NCBI GenBank assembly: GCA_947038745.1
Contig: CAMQXE010000072.1
Coordinates: 1-6,463 of the forward strand
Source of the DNA: an uncultured Propionibacteriaceae bacterium
GTDB taxonomy: Bacteria; Actinomycetota; Actinomycetes; Propionibacteriales; Propionibacteriaceae
Direction of reading: 5' to 3'
DNA length: 6,463 nt
A program made the position numbers and the translations under genes. Below the pieces are notes generated by a model. It was not told the origin of the DNA. It saw nothing but the letters and a program-made list of their open reading frames with translations, and made no database searches. Of the stretch, positions 4,327 through 6,463 are shown in pieces. The stretch's first letter is position 1. Each line of letters starts with the position of its first letter.

Positions 4327-4399
4327 ATCTTGGATCTATGAGTACCCTCACTAAAATAAGTACTTCGTTTGGAGAGGGAACCGCTATATACTCGGGAAA

Positions 4400-5698
4400 C
4401 TATTTACGCTCAGCTAAGGCGTCAACGACGTCTTCAGCAATTGCTCCGCGAGTGATGTAGATCCAGGGCAAGCCACGATCTCGATCTAGCCGTAGTCGCA
4501 TATCTTCACTGCGACTGACCCAGATTCCCACAATCAGACAAGTTACGGCGATGGAGATCGCCTCGAACCATACGGTTGCTCGTGCTCCAGCAGTCTTGCC
4601 AATCCAGCCGACAAGCGGCGAAATAAACGGTGTTCCGCCCAGTAGCATCGTCGACCATACGGTCATGACTCGACCGCGAAACTCTGGGGCAGTGCCAATT
4701 TGAACCAAGGAATTACCGATCACGAGTACCATGACTGACCCCAAGCCAATGGGTATCTGCATGACCGCAAAGAACCAGTACCAAGGCGAACAGGCGGCGA
4801 TAGCTGAGGTAATAGTGAATAGCACCAATGCCATCAAGATGTAGCGGAGTCGCGGTCGTGCGCTGCGGGCTGATAGCAAGGCTGCCATGAGGGCACCGAT
4901 GCCCATTATTGAACCAAGCGCGCCGAACTCGGCTGCACCTTTGCCATAGGCTTGCGTGGCCATCAAGGGGTTGGATATGCCGAAGTTGAAGCCGAAATTT
5001 CCCATCATGAAAGCGCAGAAGATGAGCAGCATGATGTCAGGGCGGCGTTTAACGTAGCGCAGCCCTTCCATGAGTTGCCCTTTGCCGCGTTGAAGTGGGG
5101 TTGGGGTAAGGCTTGTGGGATCCATCCACCGCTGCATCAGGATGTAGAACGCAAAAGTAAGCACGTTGATTGCCAAGACTATGCCGGTGTCGAGTGTGGC
5201 GATCAAAATGCCGGCGATGCCAGGGCCTAGAAGTCGTGCTGCTTGGAACTGTGCGCTGTTGAGGGAGATGGCATTGGCGAGATTTTCAGGAGGGACTACC
5301 TCGCTAACGAAGGCTTGCTGCGCTGGGCTGCAGAGCGCGCTGGCTGTGCCATCAAGAAAACCCAGGATGTAGACCTGCCAGAGTTCAACTTTCCCACTGA
5401 GAACCAGACTAGCCATGATGATCCCGGTTGCAAGCTGGAATAACTGGCAGGTGAGCATGATGGTGCGCTTTGGGTATCGGTCTGCGATGAAACTAGCTAT
5501 TGGGGCAAAGACGAGAGCCGGGGCAAAAACCATTGCAGTCATGATGCCCAGTGCGGCGGCGTCATGATTGGTGAGTTCTTCGAGAACGAGCCAGGACTTT
5601 GCCGTAATTGCCATCCACATGCCGAGGTTGGCGACGAGTAGTCCGGAGAAATATTTGCGGTAGTTCGCGATAGACAGTGAGCTAAAAGTGGCACTCAT
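4400..5698 (-). CDS. MFS exporter, EntS/MFS_3-type (12 TM)
   Basis: The 432-residue product is polytopic with about 12 hydrophobic helices and a central cytoplasmic loop (about residues 190-222, basic, GLRYVKRRPDI). The start LSIANYRKYFSG, motif A between TM2 and TM3 (ADRYPKR, residues 72-78), and NAISLNSAQFQAARLLGPGIAGILI (about 142-166) are characteristic of the MFS_3 group. That group contains the enterobactin exporter EntS and macrolide-efflux-like proteins. These are proton-driven inner-membrane exporters (family knowledge); the substrate here cannot be read. Its ATG overlaps the stop of the upstream MarR gene by one base (TAATG), with only a weak GGA upstream, which argues for translational coupling and control by that regulator. 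The C-terminal tail of about 35 residues is charged and cytoplasmic. Confidence 0.9.
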   Translation of the reverse strand: MSATFSSLSIANYRKYFSGLLVANLGMWMAITAKSWLVLEELTNHDAAALGIMTAMVFAPALVFAPIASFIADRYPKRTIMLTCQLFQLATGIIMASLVLSGKVELWQVYILGFLDGTASALCSPAQQAFVSEVVPPENLANAISLNSAQFQAARLLGPGIAGILIATLDTGIVLAINVLTFAFYILMQRWMDPTSLTPTPLQRGKGQLMEGLRYVKRRPDIMLLIFCAFMMGNFGFNFGISNPLMATQAYGKGAAEFGALGSIMGIGALMAALLSARSARPRLRYILMALVLFTITSAIAACSPWYWFFAVMQIPIGLGSVMVLVIGNSLVQIGTAPEFRGRVMTVWSTMLLGGTPFISPLVGWIGKTAGARATVWFEAISIAVTCLIVGIWVSRSEDMRLRLDRDRGLPWIYITRGAIAEDVVDALAERK

Positions 5699-6123
5699 TA
5701 TTCGTGGTCCAAGATCTTGTTGATGATGACGGTCGCTTTAGCTAGCGTTGCCCGTTCTTGTTCGGTGAGGGTCTCGAGGTGTTCTACGACCCACTGGTTG
5801 CGTTCTTGGCGTGCCGATTGGAGTGCTACTCGGCCAGCATCGGTGATCGCTATCTGGAGACGACGACGATCATGGGCGTCTGGGTGACGTGTCGCTAGGC
5901 CGCGCTCGATTAGCTCAGCAACAGTGCGCGACATTGACGGTGCGCTGACCCGCTCGCGGCAGGCAAGCTCAGCAGCAGTGCAATCGCCTTCGTCGAGTTT
6001 GGCTAGCAGCGAGAAGAAATGCGGAGGGAGCGCTGACATTTTGGTGCAACGTAGTCGACGAGTGAGTCGCAAACATGCAATGCGGAGGTCGCAGGCCAAT
6101 TCGGTAAGCGGTACGGTCGACAT
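5698..6123 (-). CDS. MarR-family regulator of the adjacent MFS exporter
   Basis: The 141-residue product has the MarR layout: an N-terminal helix (LTELACDLRIACLRLTRRLR), HTH at about residues 49-76 (CTAAELACRERVSAPSMSRTVAELIERGL), wing at about 79-93 with D85-R-R-R, and C-terminal dimerisation helices (VEHLETLTEQERATLAKATVIINKIL). The start at 6123 is supported by a strong AGGAAGGG five bases upstream. The stop overlaps the exporter start in TAATG, forming a two-gene operon. Regulators in this position normally repress their own operon until a ligand, often an export substrate, binds (family knowledge). A near-palindrome centred on GCTTAAGC (6144-6151) lies next to the proposed -10 box and is a good autorepression site. 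Cys11, Cys17, Cys26, Cys48 and Cys55 are all in or before the HTH, so redox sensing is possible but unproven. Confidence 0.9.
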   Translation of the reverse strand: MSTVPLTELACDLRIACLRLTRRLRCTKMSALPPHFFSLLAKLDEGDCTAAELACRERVSAPSMSRTVAELIERGLATRHPDAHDRRRLQIAITDAGRVALQSARQERNQWVVEHLETLTEQERATLAKATVIINKILDHE

Positions 6124-6128
6124 GGTAG

Positions 6129-6136
6129 CCCTTCCT
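6129..6136 (-). promoter_or_regulatory. strong Shine-Dalgarno of the MarR/MFS operon
   Basis: AGGAAGGG on the minus strand, five bases before ATG 6121-6123, is the best ribosome binding site in the window and fixes the MarR start. Confidence 0.7.
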
Positions 6137-6140
6137 AATC

Positions 6141-6155
6141 GTTGCTTAAGCTAAC
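6141..6155. promoter_or_regulatory. candidate MarR operator (near-palindrome)
   Basis: GTTGCTTAAGCTAAC contains the perfect palindrome GCTTAAGC (6144-6151), with flanking GTT and AAC arms offset by one base. It covers the predicted transcription start and touches the -10 box of the MarR/MFS operon, a position suited to autorepression. MarR sites are often TTGC/GCAA-type palindromes (family knowledge); binding here is inference. Confidence 0.45.
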
Positions 6156-6159
6156 TATA
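6154..6159 (-). promoter_or_regulatory. -10 box of the MarR/MFS operon
   Basis: TATAGT on the minus strand (five of six matches to TATAAT) would start transcription near 6147, giving a leader of about 24 bases with the strong Shine-Dalgarno. No clear -35 box lies at the right distance (ATCAGC at 17-base spacing). Confidence 0.45.
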
Positions 6160-6213
6160 TTCCATGATTCAAGCACGCTGATTTTGTCTTAGTCCACTGA
6201 AATCCGAATTAAA

Positions 6214-6227
6214 ACAGTGTTCACTGT
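6214..6227. promoter_or_regulatory. perfect 14-bp operator-like palindrome
   Basis: ACAGTG-TT-CACTGT is a perfect inverted repeat immediately upstream of, and sharing its last base with, the extended -10 element of the divergent exporter gene. A dimeric repressor (TetR- or MarR-type) bound here would block RNA polymerase. The cognate regulator may be the adjacent MarR protein or a gene beyond the window. Confidence 0.65.
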
Positions 6228-6235
6228 GGTATTAT
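6227..6235 (+). promoter_or_regulatory. extended -10 promoter of the DHA2 exporter gene
   Basis: TGG-TATTAT is an extended -10 element (TGN plus a hexamer matching TATAAT in five of six positions). Seven bases downstream of the hexamer is the A of ATG 6242, so the predicted transcript is leaderless. The -35 position (AATTAA at 17-base spacing) is poor, as is common with extended -10 promoters. Confidence 0.6.
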
Positions 6236-6241
6236 AGAGAC

Positions 6242-6463
6242 ATGGTGTCGCAAACACGGTTAGCGGGGCGTACTCCACGCAAATGGATAGCTCTCGGAGT
6301 GCTCGCTGCAGCGCTCTCGCTGATTGTTCTTGACGGCACCATCGTTGCTATTGCATTACCTAAGATCATTTCCGAACTAAACCTCAGCCTGGCCGACGCG
6401 CAATGGGTTAATAGCCTCTACAGCGTGGTCTTCGCTGCTCTGCTGTTAGGGGTAGGACGTCTT
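6242..6463 (+). CDS. DHA2-family (EmrB/QacA-type, 14-TM) drug exporter, 3' truncated
   Basis: An ATG at 6242 opens a frame that runs to the window end (74 codons). A short basic N-terminus (MVSQTRLAGRTPRKW) leads into TM1 (IALGVLAAALSLIVLDGTIVAIALPKII). This contains the signature 'LDxTIVxxALP' of the DHA2 subfamily. The motif SLADAQWVNSLYSVVFAALLLGVGRL then leads into TM2, where the family has 'a.QWv.t.Y.L..a...p..G.L'. DHA2 proteins are proton-driven multidrug exporters in the cytoplasmic membrane (family knowledge). No Shine-Dalgarno is present apart from AGAGA too close to the start, and the -10 box is 7 bases away, so initiation is probably leaderless. It is divergent from the MarR/MFS operon with 118 bases between the starts, and carries a perfect palindrome in its promoter. 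Confidence 0.88.
   Translation, partial: MVSQTRLAGRTPRKWIALGVLAAALSLIVLDGTIVAIALPKIISELNLSLADAQWVNSLYSVVFAALLLGVGRL

Larger units (their letters stand above)
4048..4399. other. intergenic region with several small palindromes
   Basis: I see no supportable gene here. Perfect inverted repeats: TCTAC-N2-GTAGA (4081-4092, about 34 bases before the MarR ATG, operator candidate); AATCTA/TAGATT (4203-4229); GCCGCT/AGCGGC with a 12-base loop (4242-4265); ATAGAT-AAC-ATCTAT (4287-4301); GGGTGAT-N7-ATCACCC (4306-4326); AAGTACTT (4358-4365). Further ATCTAT occurs at 4334-4339. The region serves as 3' flank of the MFS gene and 5' flank of the MarR gene, both on the minus strand. No strong sigma-70-like promoter pair is evident. 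Confidence 0.5.

Noticed and set aside
4338..4460. 40-codon plus-strand ORF (MSTLTKISTSFGEG...)
   Set aside because: It has a poor ribosome binding site, about half lies antisense to the MFS gene 3' end, and no family is recognised.
4952..5443. Several plus-strand ORFs opposite the MFS gene
   Set aside because: All are shadows of an unambiguous 12-TM transporter gene.
1..6463. CRISPR arrays, insertion sequences, rRNA
   Set aside because: No regularly spaced repeats, transposase motifs or rRNA-like sequence were seen on either strand.

Overview
The window looks like a chromosomal segment of a mid-GC actinobacterium, probably of the Corynebacterium/Mycobacteriales type. This is inferred from the character of the tRNAs (three of four lack an encoded CCA), the order Lys(UUU)-Glu(UUC)-Asp(GUC)-Phe(GAA), likely leaderless starts, and the protein families present. 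No rRNA, CRISPR, transposase or phage gene is visible.

Left part (1-3048): the 3' part of an alpha/beta hydrolase gene (+) ends at a bidirectional terminator. It meets four tRNA genes on the minus strand: Phe and Asp side by side, then Glu, then Lys. The series is interrupted by two protein genes. One is a small DedA-like membrane protein (+) between Asp and Glu. The other (-), between Glu and Lys, is the most unusual gene here: a predicted membrane-anchored protein whose C-terminal half resembles the apical (substrate-binding) domain of GroEL, with no equatorial ATPase domain. About 480 bases between tRNA-Glu and this gene hold no gene I can support, only a weak ORF remnant.

Middle (3049-4399): a dCMP/cytidine-type deaminase (+), probably leaderless, converges on a MarR-type regulator (-). 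Two tandem perfect stem-loops sit at the junction and have no U-tract. A gap of about 350 bases follows, rich in small palindromes. It is both the 3' flank of the next operon and the 5' flank of the first MarR gene.

Right part (4400-6463): a minus-strand pair, a MarR regulator and a 12-TM MFS exporter of the EntS/MFS_3 type, overlaps at TAATG and is probably translationally coupled. Divergent from it is the start of a 14-TM DHA2-type (EmrB/QacA) drug exporter, cut by the window end. Its promoter is an extended -10 element carrying a perfect 14-bp palindrome, with the ATG at the predicted +1. The right end therefore holds two exporter units back to back with operator-like sites between them, which suggests inducible export of small toxic compounds or siderophore-like substrates.

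The most interesting items are the stand-alone GroEL-apical-like protein and the dense RNA hairpin architecture around the tRNA genes: a terminator inside a tRNA pair, a leader that pairs with a mature tRNA 5' end, and a tRNA terminator embedded in the 3' codons of a convergent gene.
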